Below are positions 11,401 through 19,789 of a DNA stretch of 32,321 nucleotides, piece by piece. The translations under genes were made by a program, and so were the position numbers. The DNA comes from Nemertoderma westbladi. Lineage: Eukaryota > Xenacoelomorpha > Nemertodermatida > Nemertodermatidae. The number at the start of each line of letters is the position of its first letter. Within the stretch, counting starts at the first letter, position 1. The DNA lies in NCBI GenBank assembly GCA_032718475.1, contig JAUCBJ010002042.1:1-32321 (forward strand), given 5' to 3'. Under the pieces are notes generated by a model. It made no database searches, was not told the origin of the DNA, and worked only from the letters and a program-made list of their open reading frames with translations.

Positions 11401-14400
11401 ATAAACCCACCTTAAAGTCGTAATGTAGGATAAACCCACCTTAAAGTCGTAATGTACGATAAACTCACCTTAAAGTCGTAATGTACGATAAACCCACCTT
11501 AAAGTCGTAATGTACGATAAACCCACCTTAAAGTCGTAATATAGGATAAACTCACCTTAAAGTCATAATGTAGGATAAACTCACCTTAAAGACATAATGT
11601 AAGATAAACTCACCTTAAAGACATAATGTAAGATAAACTCACCTTAAAGTCGTAATGTACGATAAACCCACCTTAAGATTCGTAATGTACGATAAACTCA
11701 CCTTAAAGTCGTAATATACGATGAACTCCGCTTAAAATCTTAATGTAAGATAAACCCACCTTAAAATCGTAATGTACGATAAACCCACCTTAAAGTCGTA
11801 ATGTAAGATAAACCAACCTTAAAGTCGTAATATAGGATAACCTCACCTTAAAGTCATAATGTAGGATAAACTCACCTTAAAGACATAATGTAAGATAAAC
11901 TCACCTTAAAGTCGTAATGTACGATAAACTCACCTTAAAGTCGTAATGTACGATAAACTCACCTTAAAGACATAATGTAAGATAAACTCACCTTAAAGTC
12001 GTAATGTACGATAAACCCACCTTAAAGTCGTAATGTACGATAAACCCACCTTAAAGTCGTAATGTAAGATAAACTCACCTTAAAGTCGTAATGTACGATA
12101 AACCCACCTTAAAGTCGTAATGTAAGATAAACTCACCTTAAAGTCGTAATGTACGATAAACTCACCTTAAAATCATAATGTAAGATAAACCCACCTCAAA
12201 GTCGTAATGTACGATAAACCCACCTTAAAGTCGTAATGTAAGATAAACTCACCTTAAAGTCGTAATGTACGATAAACTCACCTTAAAATCTTAATGTAAG
12301 ATATAATCACGTTAAATTTGTGATGTACGTTAAACTCACATTAAAGTCATAATTTACGATAAACTCACCTTAAAGTCGTAATGTACGATAAACTCACCTT
12401 AAAGACATAATGTAAGATAAACTCACCTTAAAGTCGTAATGTACGATAAACTCACCTTAAAGACATAATGTAAGATAAACTCACCTTAAAGTCGTAATGT
12501 ACGATAAACTCACCTTAAAGTCGTAATGTACGATAAACTCACCTTAAAGTCGTAATGTACGATAAACTCACCTTAAAGTCGTAATGTACGATAAACCCAC
12601 CTTAAAGTCGTAATGTACGATAAACCCACCTTAAAATCATAATGTAAGATAAACCCACCTCAAAGTCGTAATGTACGATAAACCCACCTTAAAGTCGTAA
12701 TGTAAGATAAACTCACCTTAAAGTCGTAATGTACGATAAACTCACCTTAAAATCTTAATGTAAGATATAATCACGTTAAATTCGTGATGTACGTTAAACT
12801 CACATTAAAGTCATAATTTACGATAAACTCACCTTAAAGTAGTAATGTACGATAAACTCACCTTAAAGACATAATGTAAGATAAACTCACCTTAAAGTCG
12901 TAATGTACGATAAACTCACCTTAAAGACATAATGTAAGATAAACTCACCTTAAAGTCGTAATGTACGATAAACTCACCTTAAAGTCGTAATGTACGATAA
13001 ACTCACCTTAAAGTCTTAATGTACGATAAACTCACCTTAAAGTCGTAATGTACGATAAACCCACCTTAAAGTCGTAATGTACGATAAACCCACCTTAAAG
13101 TCGTAATGTAAGATAAACTCACCTTAAAGTCGTAATGTACGATAAACCCACCTTAAAGTCGTAATGTAAGATAAACTCACCTTAAAGTCGTAATGTACGA
13201 TAAACTCACCTTAAAATCATAATGTAAGATAAACCCACCTCAAAGGCGTAATGTACGATAAACCCACCTTAAAGTCGTAATGTAAGATAAACTCACCTTA
13301 AAGTCGTAATGTAAGATAAACTCACCTTAATAGCATAATGTAAGATAAACCCACCTTAATAGCATAATGTAAGATAAACTCACCTTAAAGTCGTAATGTA
13401 AGATAAACTCTTCTTAAAGTCGTAATGTACGATAAACCCACCTTAATAGCATAATGTAAGATAAACCCACCTTAATAGCATAATGTAAGATAAACCCACC
13501 TTAAAGTCGTAATGTAAGATAAACTCACCTTAAAGTCGTAATGTAAGATAAACTCACCTTAATAGCATAATGTAAGATAAACCCACCTTAATAGCATAAT
13601 GTAAGATAAACTCACCTTAAAGTCGTAATGTAAGATAAACTCTTCTTAAAGTCGTAATGTACGATAAACCCACCTTAATAGCATAATGTAAGATAAACCC
13701 ACCTTAATAGCATAATGTAAGATAAACTCACCTTAAAGTCGTAATGTACGATAAACCCACCTTAATAGCATAATGTAAGATAAACTCACCTTAAAGTCGT
13801 AATGTACGATAAACCCACCTTAAAGTCGTAATGTAAGATAAACTCACCTTAAAGTCGTAATATAGGATAAACTCACCTTAAATAAAGTCGTAATGTACGA
13901 TAAACCCACCTTAATAGCATAATGTAAGATAAACTCACCTTAAAGTCGTAATGTAAGATAAACCCACCTCAAAGTCGTAATGTACGATAAACCCACCTTA
14001 AAGTCGTAATGTAAGATAAACTCACCTTAAAGTCGTAATGTACGATAAACCCACCTTAAAGTCGTAATGTAAGATAAACTCACCTTATTAGCATAATGTA
14101 AGATAAACCCACCTTAATAGCATAATGTAAGATAAACTCACCTTAAAGTCGTAATGTAAGATAAACTCACCTTAAAGTCGTAATGTACGATAAACCCACC
14201 TTAATAGCATAATGTAAGATAAACTCACCTTAAAGTCGTAATGTACGATAAACCCACCTTAAAGTCGTAATGTACGATAAACCCTCCTTAAAGTCGTAAT
14301 GTACGATAAACTCACCTTAAAGTCGTAATGTAGGATAAACCCACCTTAAAGTCGTAATGCACCTCCATGTATCTACCGAAACGACTGCTGTTGTCATTTA

Positions 14401-17211
14401 TAATAGTTTTAGCGTTCCCGAATGCTTCTAGTAGAAGATTACTGTTGATGAGTTTATATTTGGTATCCATAACAACATCGCTCACAACCGCGAGATAGTT
14501 CAAAATATATTTGAAATTTTCCGTTTTACCTGAAATTATACGAATCAGTGTTAAACAAAAAAGTGACATCCAGTAATGAAAACTAGATTATATTCTCTGT
14601 AGCCGAATAGTGGCACTTTCTCCACGCGGTGGTACTCGTCTGATCACGACGGATATATAATCATGGCCCTCTACCCAGTACCCAACCCACTATGTATATA
14701 ACATGATAATAAATCATTATGCGTACAGGCGTATAAGCTACAGGATTGTCATACTCATGCGTATGCGAGATTCAATGAGGGATCTCATGCAATTTGTATC
14801 ATGCTGATAAATTGATGGGTACCAGTATCGTAGGAGGTATATTTATCACCATTACCCCAACTTGTCTGGGGAAAAAGCCAGTATCATCTATATCATATAG
14901 ATGATTATTGATAGTTACAATGTGTTGGCAAGCTGTATTTTTCGAGGTGTTTGTTATTATACATTTTATTATAGGAAGGGATTTAGGGGTCTTAACCTCG
15001 AATGATAAGTTTATTTTACCGAAAATAACTTATCTTTTATTGGCGCAATTGTAGGACTAATCCCATCACATGCGTACTTTTTAACCGGATAGTGTACAAA
15101 TTTAGGAATCACGTAATTTTTCCTGAAATTAATATCTCATATCTCTCCAAACCACGTACGCGTTTCGACCTTACTGGGTCTCATCAGCGTGGTGTCGGAT
15201 TCGAAATGAAATGAAATTAATACTCCATATCTCTCGGCTCCACTCGTAGTCTCGGCTTCCACATCGAGGTCCAGGTTCGAATCCGACACCACGCTGATGA
15301 GACCCAGTAAGGTCGAAACGCGTACGTGGTTTGGAGAGATATGAGATATTAATTTCAAGAAAAATTACGCGATTCCTAAATTTGTACACTATCCGGTTAA
15401 AAAGTACGCATGTGATGGGATTAGTCCTACAATTGCGCCAATATAGATGAATGGGGGCACTCAGGGGACTCACTCTTCCACTGCATTATATGGTCGAGAA
15501 GTCAAATCCTTGATATTTAGTCAATATAATTATTTCAAACACCACACAGAAATGGATTTCGCTGGTTCCATGTATTTCATTATATTTGGTTAGGCCCCAT
15601 AATTATTTCATTCCAGTATAGAATTTATTTCTTTGAAATGGACACTAAAAATAGAACATAAAGTTTTCAAATATGAAGAGTAATAATATAGAGAATAATA
15701 TAAAGAGTTCAAATATGCCATTATGCCTGTTCAATTAAATTACTTGATGGGATAGTCATTGTGGCGTGCAAACCGCTTTAAAAAAAGGGCCTGTCCTGAC
15801 CTCAAAGAGCATTATTATTTAGAATAAGAATAGCTCACTATGGTAACTTGAGGATTTCCCCTCTCGATGATATTATATTGAATCATCTCAAAGTGACAAT
15901 ATAAGTTTTATCAGCTGTAAGATTATATTTACTTTTCATCAGTTGAGTGAGATGTAGAAATTACTTCTAATCGAATCATCGACTCACTATAAGCATAGTC
16001 AAATATATTTTATTCAATTATGATTATTAAATAATAATAAATATTGACATCTAATATGTAATTATAAAATCAAGCATGCAAATCCCTAATATCATAATAC
16101 ATGGGTTTATTATATATGATACAATGCTGTTGGAATTGTTGCTAGAGTAGGTTTTCCCCATATAATAGCATGTCAAGATACTATTAATAAATTCATTTGA
16201 TGGATCATATTTGAATGGAAAATATAATTTTGTATATCAATAATAATATATGCAAGAGTGGTTTACTAACCCCACCCCCTACCCTACCCAATAAATATAG
16301 TTACAATGATTATCACCACCCACAATCCGACCACCTCCCCAAGGTCGCTCCCTACGCTCCACTATTGCAAAGTTAGCAAATTCCCAAATTCTTTAAAAAA
16401 AAATTTATTTTGAGTATAGGTAAATTTGTATATATGGATATATTGACAAAACTACTGAACGTATTCAAAATCTAAATATAGCGTTAGAAGTGCATTGTAT
16501 AGTAGATAACATTTCTTACACTAAACGCTTATTCGTATCTATTATAAGCTGACTTTGGATGACCATATCTGTGGTACCGGTAGGCCTATTGAGTCAGAAT
16601 CCCTTTTAATCTACTCGAAACACTCCAGTAGATGTTTTTAGTTTGAAAGTTTCAGTCTAAAATTCTTAGAAATAATTTAACCGATCATATTTTAGATCAG
16701 CTTTGACCATGAAGAATTAACTTTTTTTGATATTTTGTTTGACCTACCCCCACTAAATCGATGACGAGGAACTAAATGGATATAATACATTCTGGAATAC
16801 GGTAATTGAAGTTGTTTCCATGTTATTGATTACTTTGCAGCATTCTGTCCTATAGGCCGCAAAGCTGCAAAGTAGCACTTTGCAGCATTTTTTGTATTTC
16901 ACCAGAACGCTGTTAAGTTGAGATAATGTAACAAAATAACTTAATAAATAATGAATCCATAGAGAATAATACTGTAGATTATTATTGTTAGTAACGATAT
17001 TAAACTAACCTGATCCACTTTCTCCAGATATGATGACGCATTGACTCCTCCCTTCGTCCACCAGATTGACTGTGGCATTCTCCGCCACAGCGTACAGATG
17101 GGGTGGCAACTCGAATTCTTTGGCCTCCTTGTAACTCGCGATTACATGCTCCGAGTAATAGTCCAACCCTCTGTATGGGTTTACAGAAACTAATGTAGGT
17201 CCAATATATGT
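2233..17211 (-). CDS. Unconventional myosin heavy chain, motor domain (partial; six exons)
   Basis: Six minus-strand exons, 17211-17010, 14529-14345, 10566-10306, 8106-7924, 7739-7549 and 2419-2233, join with matching phases (1, 0, 0, 0, 2) and GT-AG junctions into 403 codons without a stop. They encode an actin-activated ATPase motor. In order the sequence shows TYIGPTLVSVNPY, the P-loop GESGSGKTE, LEAFGNAKTIINDNSSRFG (switch I), GTPLGGRLQTFQLEKTRV, NFHIFYQ, VAAVLHLGNIEF, ARDSITKAVYNRTFHW, LLDMYGFE (switch II) and FEQFYINYGSEKLHQL. The wording YMEVHYDFKG, EVPWQHIDY and TPLNLDAAVSARD is closest, from memory, to class I myosins, but GESGSG and ENTETNGFEQ are unusual, so the class is open. The N-terminal residues, actin-binding loop, converter, IQ motifs and tail are not seen and must lie outside or in unrecognised exons. 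Intact frames and splice sites argue for a working gene. Confidence 0.9.
2574..4137. repeat. 34-bp minisatellite, 46 near-identical copies
   Basis: Exactly 1564 bases = 46 x 34. Each unit starts GGGGGATTCTCACC, continues AAAAGAGCCCC and ends AAACATTGT. Only about five single-base variants are visible: AATGT instead of ATTGT in two consecutive units near 3352 and 3386, AGTGCCCC near 3884 and 4054, and TTTTGG near 4033. Because 34 is not a multiple of 3 and the unit has no stop in any plus frame, all three plus frames stay open for over 570 codons with the same peptide in rotated register. These are not proteins. The GGGG...CCCC ends of each unit can pair. On the minus strand (the myosin sense strand) each unit contains TTTTG|GTGAGA, a donor-like word. 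Confidence 0.97.
4138..4764. other. No recognised feature
   Basis: Unique-looking AT-rich sequence inside intron 5. Short open frames continuing from the minisatellite end quickly and show no conserved motif. Confidence 0.5.
4765..5430 (+). pseudogene. LINE 3' fragment (post-RT region), copy 3
   Basis: This aligns by eye with 31385-32040. Both share the words TTTGAAAGTCCTCAGCAA and ATGGTATGCTTGAGCATG, the peptide-level landmarks of the region after the RT (HISNQT, FAG/EHCF, DTGLEDA..LA.VM.DRELW.CNFVDKPA) and the end of the ORF at GCATTCTTAA. Several frameshifts and stops break the frame, for example CACTATTGTAAC where the other copy has CACTATATAAC. Only the region C-terminal to the RT is present; the polymerase is missing. 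It lies antisense within myosin intron 5. Confidence 0.8.
6335..6850. repeat. Degenerate tandem repeat, ~140-150 bp unit, CCTCTAGCGGC motif
   Basis: The word (C)CCTCTAGCGGC or CCCCTAGCGGC occurs at about 6350, 6488 and 6637. The first two copies are followed at similar distance by AAGTTTCA(T/G)CT..AC.GATTAAAA. The last part ends with AAGACAGACAGA near 6780, the kind of short tail seen at the 3' ends of some LINEs or SINEs. Probably an old retroelement 3' end in three diverged copies. Confidence 0.45.
7033..7051. repeat. Poly-G tract (19 nt)
   Basis: A run of 19 G within myosin intron 5. On the transcribed (minus) strand it is poly-C. Confidence 0.95.
7549..7739 (-). CDS. Myosin motor exon 5 (switch II / relay start)
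   Basis: The acceptor is TTTTGGATTAG (AG at 7741-7740) and the donor GG|GTGAGT at 7548. The exon has 63 codons plus 2 bases (phase 2). It reads VKTPLNLDAAVSARDSITK, AVYNRTFHWIVEKVNEFL, then LKAIGLLDMYGFENTETN. It contains the conserved ARD..K..Y...F.W.V helix and switch II as DMYGFE, where most myosins have DI.GFE, with the relay helix starting behind it. The split Gly codon joins to FEQ of exon 6. Confidence 0.95.
7924..8106 (-). CDS. Myosin motor exon 4 (LHLGN helix)
   Basis: Acceptor CATTGTTTTAG, donor AAG|GTAATG at 7923, 61 codons, phase 0 at both ends. It starts DLLSCVAAVLHLGNIEF, the near-invariant L(A)A(I/V)LHLGN(I/V).F segment of myosin motors, and ends in RTTGTGEGK just before the VKTPL of exon 5. 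The 184-bp intron 4 that follows is the only short intron in the gene and holds no repeat. Confidence 0.95.
8724..9415. repeat. 69-bp tandem repeat, about 10 diverged copies
   Basis: Each unit runs GTTTATTGTTTTGGTTAGAA, then (A)ATCCCGCCTCTGTAACC, then TGCTCCTTTCCCTGATTTGG and TAAAGTGACC. Starts fall near 8724, 8800, 8868, 8936, 9008, 9077, 9144, 9210, 9279 and 9347. Copies differ by substitutions and small indels, so the array is older than the 34-bp one. Open frames on the minus strand here are repeat translations. Confidence 0.9.
9538..9670. repeat. 63-bp tandem duplication
   Basis: The block TTTTGAATGTTTTGGCA followed by a GAAA(C/T)CAACTGTC(C/T)GACAG word is present at about 9542 and again at about 9605, with a further partial copy of the GTCTGACAG end. 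Downstream (9700-9810) the word AAAAGTCATTA and AAAGGACA(A) recur several times. Confidence 0.8.
10306..10566 (-). CDS. Myosin motor exon 3 (LEK / FHIFYQ segment)
   Basis: Acceptor ATTGTAACCAG (AG at 10568-10567), donor AAG|GTGGGT at 10305, 87 codons, phase 0 at both ends. It reads GTPLGGRLQTFQLEKTRV, then LNFHIFYQVILGSGDEQL, and ends CSELNFSNSGIK. It carries the conserved G.(I/L).(T)(Y/F).LEK.RV strand and the N.HIFYQ helix. The stretch between YAITRG and VIEVC is a few residues shorter than I recall for class I or II motors, so the region before the HLGN helix is divergent. Confidence 0.95.
10567..14344 (-). other. Myosin intron 2 (3.8 kb), mostly 29-bp minisatellite
   Basis: It runs from the exon 2 donor AAG|GTGGGT to the exon 3 acceptor. 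About 84 percent (11178-14344) is the minisatellite. The remaining part, 10567-11177, is AT-rich and has no other recognised feature. Confidence 0.9.
11178..14362 (-). repeat. 29-bp minisatellite made of an exon-intron junction, ~110 copies
   Basis: Read on the minus strand, each unit is GTACATTACGACTTTAAG (18 nt) followed by GTGAGTTTATC (11 nt). The last 18 nt of myosin exon 2 (14362-14345) are GTGCATTACGACTTTAAG, one mismatch from the unit, and the first bases of the intron are GTGGGTTTATC. The array is therefore a tandem amplification of this 5' splice junction, starting inside the exon itself. About 3185 bases at 29 each gives roughly 110 units. Main variants are GTGAGT/GTGGGT at the donor, CTTAC/CGTAC/CCTAC upstream, and units with CTATTAAG or GTCTTTAAG before the junction. 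A few units lost the GT (for example AAGAAGAGT and AAGGAGGGT). Higher-order blocks recur, for example around 12150-12330 and 12640-12800. There are no unique spacers. Confidence 0.95.
14345..14529 (-). CDS. Myosin motor exon 2 (P-loop KT, loop 1, switch I)
   Basis: Acceptor TATAATTTCAG (AG at 14531-14530). The first two bases GT complete the Gly of the P-loop, followed by KTENFKYILNYLAVV, then INSNLLLEAFGNAKTI, INDNSSRFGRYMEVHYDFK and the donor GTGGGT at 14344. It thus has the Lys-Thr of the P-loop and switch I N.NSSRFG. The length is 2 + 61 codons, ending in phase 0. The terminal residues VHYDFK, which are part of the conserved fold, are encoded by the 18 bases that reappear in the minisatellite unit; this shows that the exon is the source and the array the product. 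Confidence 0.95.
14530..17009 (-). other. Myosin intron 1 (2.5 kb)
   Basis: It splits the P-loop codon (GESGS-G-KT) in phase 1, with donor G|GTTAGT at 17009 and acceptor TTTCAG. It contains the foldback at 15039-15442. The rest (14530-15038 and 15443-17009) is AT-rich with no recognised gene; short repeats such as CTTTGCAGCATT (near 16830 and 16880) are visible. Confidence 0.85.
15039..15442. mobile_element. 404-bp foldback element with 167-bp arms
   Basis: The left arm 15039-15205 (starting ATTGGCGCAATTGTAGGACT) is repeated inverted at 15276-15442 with only a couple of mismatches (for example ATCACG against ATCGCG). The loop is 70 bp. It is the hallmark of a MITE-like or foldback insertion, or of the stem end of a larger inverted duplication. 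The inner edge of the right arm contains GGTTCGAATCC (15275-15285), which matches a tRNA-type pol III B box; I see no A box or cloverleaf. It encodes no protein; the open frames over it are mirror translations of the arms. It sits in myosin intron 1, where the transcript would form a long hairpin. Confidence 0.9.
17010..17211 (-). CDS. Myosin motor exon 1 of this window (NPY to P-loop)
   Basis: Acceptor TCTCTATTTTTTAG (AG at 17213-17212), donor G|GTTAGT, 67 codons + 1 base. It reads TYIGPTLVSVNPYRGLDYY, ELPPHLYAVAENATVNLV and CVIISGESGSG. These are the conserved TY.G..L(V/I)(S/A)(V/L)NPY strand, the PPH(I/L)(Y/F)A(I/V)A helix and the P-loop start. The usual GESGAGKT has Ala where this has Ser, a change known from some myosin classes. 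Phase 0 at its start implies an upstream exon ending in the preceding (I)Y residue; I looked for it to the right and did not find it. Confidence 0.95.
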
Positions 17212-17403
17212 CTAAAAAATAGAGATTAAAATATAATATCATCACATAACAACATTGGTAATGTTATAAATTACTTATCAGTTACTTAATACTTTTAAGG
17301 TACTTATAAATCAATTAATTAGTAGGCCTACCGGTGGGATATAAAAAGTTGTTATTTACTATTTAATCTAATCTGGAGTGTTGAAACCATCTACAGTACG
17401 CAT

Positions 17404-17510
17404 ACTGCACTGGGGGTGGAGACAGGAGTGATCAGGCCTACTACCTACTGCACTGGGGGTGGAGAGGGGAGTGATTAGGCCCACTACCTACTGTACTGGG
17501 TGTGGAGAGG
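17404..17510 (+). repeat. 43-bp tandem repeat, left block
   Basis: About 2.5 copies of a unit containing CTACTGCACTGGGGGTGGAG, then AGGGGAGTGATTAGGCC. The same unit in the same orientation resumes at 18205 after the foldback, so one array has been interrupted by an insertion. Confidence 0.85.
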
Positions 17511-17518
17511 GGGATATA

Positions 17519-18200
17519 TCTTTTTACAGAACACAGCAGAACACAGTAGAACACAGCAGAACACAATAGAATACAGGCGGAACATAGGCGAACACAGCTG
17601 TAATTAAAATCTACACCAAAAAATAACACACTTGGGAAAGTACCGGATTTAATCATACAACTGTAAGATGTCAATTACATATTTAAATTAAATGGCGGTT
17701 TTCCATATCCTCCAAAATAAATTACTTCTCACTATCCTGTAACCATGGAGAGTTGGTTAGTTCTACAGCAGTACAGTACCGGTAGCTGAGTAGGCCTATA
17801 TCAGTACATTGGTAATATACTCTACACTGTGCCCGGTAATTGCCGGTAAATGCCTACATCTATCTGCCTGTACAATGTACAGTCTGTACATGTCTCTACA
17901 GCACTAGGCCTACTGCAGTATTGGAACAGGCAGACTGCTGGACTAGTAACAGGTACAGGCCTTACCGAACAGCTGATCGGGCAACTCTGATCAGGTAATT
18001 TATTTTGGAGGATATGGAAAACGCCATTTAATTTAAATATGTAATTGACATCTTACAGTTGTATGATTAAATCCGGTACTTTCCCAAGTGTGTTATTTTT
18101 TGCTGTAGATTTTAATTACAGCTGTGTTCGCCTATGTTCCGCCTTTATTCTATTGTGTTCTGCTGTGTTCTACTGTGTTCTGCTGTGTTCTGTAAAAAGA
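17519..18200. mobile_element. 682-bp foldback element with 205-bp arms
   Basis: The left arm 17519-17724, starting TCTTTTTACAGAACACAGCA, returns inverted at 17996-18200, ending TGTAAAAAGA, with very few differences (a one-base deletion in GCGGTTTTCC and a few substitutions such as CTACACCAA/TTGCTGTAG). The outer part of each arm is a short (AGAACACAGC)-type repeat. The 271-bp centre has many ACCGGTA and TAGGCCTA words. No protein. It splits the 43-bp tandem repeat, so it inserted after that repeat formed. Confidence 0.9.
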
Positions 18201-18204
18201 ACTA

Positions 18205-18316
18205 TCCTGGAGAGGGGAGTTATTAGGCCTACTACCTACTGCACTGGGGGTGGAGAGGGGAGTTATTAGGCCTACTACCTACTGCACTGGGGGTGGAGAG
18301 GGGAGTTATTAGGCCT
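18205..18316 (+). repeat. 43-bp tandem repeat, right block
   Basis: About 2.6 copies of the unit seen at 17404-17510 (GGAGAGGGGAGTTATTAGGCC, then TACTACCTACTGCACTGGG), the copies here almost identical to one another. It ends exactly where the CCCGGGTTGAGA inverted repeat begins. Confidence 0.85.
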
Positions 18317-18670
18317 CCCGGGTTGAGATTCTTAGTATATTTCCTAAGTTCTAAACAAGTCTGCTTAGAAAGGCTTAGAACGCTTAGCAACGCTGGTGCA
18401 AAGGGTGAGTAAAGTACTTAACAAATTTTCCAATTTCATAAAAAGGACATTGCAAGTTTATAATGTTTAGCAAGTTGTTGCAATGTGACTGACAAGTATT
18501 ACAGGATATATAAACGTGCTTTATATGTAACCGATGATATATGCAAGCACTTTGCAAGTGTAATGAACTAATAACATGCGCATTACAAATCTAGCATATA
18601 TCTGTATCTTATATATTCCCGGCACTAGTTCGAACCTGTGTCGCAAATTTGCGACGCAGACCTGCGCCCT

Positions 18671-18796
18671 CCCCCCCCCCCCCTCCCCTCCCATCAGACA
18701 AGAGAAACAACACATGGAACATCATCATAGTGAGTGATGTATGCACATGTGTTTGGTTTGATACTGTTGCAACCCCCCCCCCCCCCCCCCCCCCCC
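18671..18796. repeat. Two poly-C tracts (13 and 24 nt)
   Basis: Runs of C at 18671-18683 and 18773-18796, 90 bases apart. The proline- or glycine-rich open frames across them are artefacts of the tracts. Confidence 0.95.
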
Positions 18797-19789
18797 ATGA
18801 CATATGTAAACAAATTAATACAGAGAATCAATGTTTTTAATATAAACAACATATAAACAAACATATTATTACTGTACGTTACATAGATATATACACATCA
18901 GATATAAACGCGCAAATACTGTAGGTCTACACTAAAACACAGTTACGTCGGAAAAATTTATCCAAAAAGTTCAAAAATGGTATTCCTCATTTCTGTTTAT
19001 GCAATAAAACTATTTAATTCAAATTTGTAATCTTATCAAGCGCTACAGTAGATTACGATTTGAGCACGAAATAAAATAGAAAATTTATCACCCGTCATAT
19101 AAAGTTACCAATAACATCATCATTATTATTATATTATAACTATATGGATTGCAGCAATTGTATTTTGAACATTAGGGTTAACTTTTCCCAACGAAAATAG
19201 TGGTTCAATGAATAAATTAAAATTAGAAATACATACACAGAAACATTAAAAATGATTTTAGACATGTTCAAAATCATTAATACAAGGAATTCCAAATAAT
19301 GAAGTGCTACGGCTACCATTCATAGTACTGGTATTGTAATACGATATAGATATAAGGTTATTATTGAGATTAGATGCAGGATAACTAGCGGTTCATTGTG
19401 GTGGTCCAGTTGAATTTTAGGGCATTTTTTTTTACAATTTCGTTACCGGTACTACCCGGTGTCTGTGAGAAAAGACGGTTTCCTTGGGAAAATGTCTGGA
19501 AAAAACAGAATAAAAAATCAGGGAAAATATTTTTAAAGTAGGCCTACTTTTTTATCTTCATTTTGTTATTTTTTATTTGGAGCTGCCGCTCCCAAACCCC
19601 AGACCCCCGTTTAGTACAATGAAACGGCTTTAACAATAATATAATATAAAGCAAAATTACAATTAATATTATACTCTGAGAGTTTTACAAGAACCTACAG
19701 TAACTATAATGCCAAATAGATAACACAGATACAAATAAGAGAAAGCACAACACATTACATAGTTTACAGATTCAGTTTACAGCGTCAGA

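Noticed and set aside
11178-14362. CRISPR array (29-bp repeat)
   Set aside because: The copies are directly contiguous with no unique spacers, there are no cas genes and the context is an animal gene intron.
15210-15290. tRNA gene around GGTTCGAATCC
   Set aside because: Only a B-box-like word; no A box, acceptor stem or anticodon arm could be drawn.
15137-15473. 73- and 100-residue minus-strand proteins
   Set aside because: They are mirror translations of the two palindrome arms.
18521-18840. Small proteins with Pro or Gly runs
   Set aside because: Created by the poly-C tracts; no conservation or gene structure.
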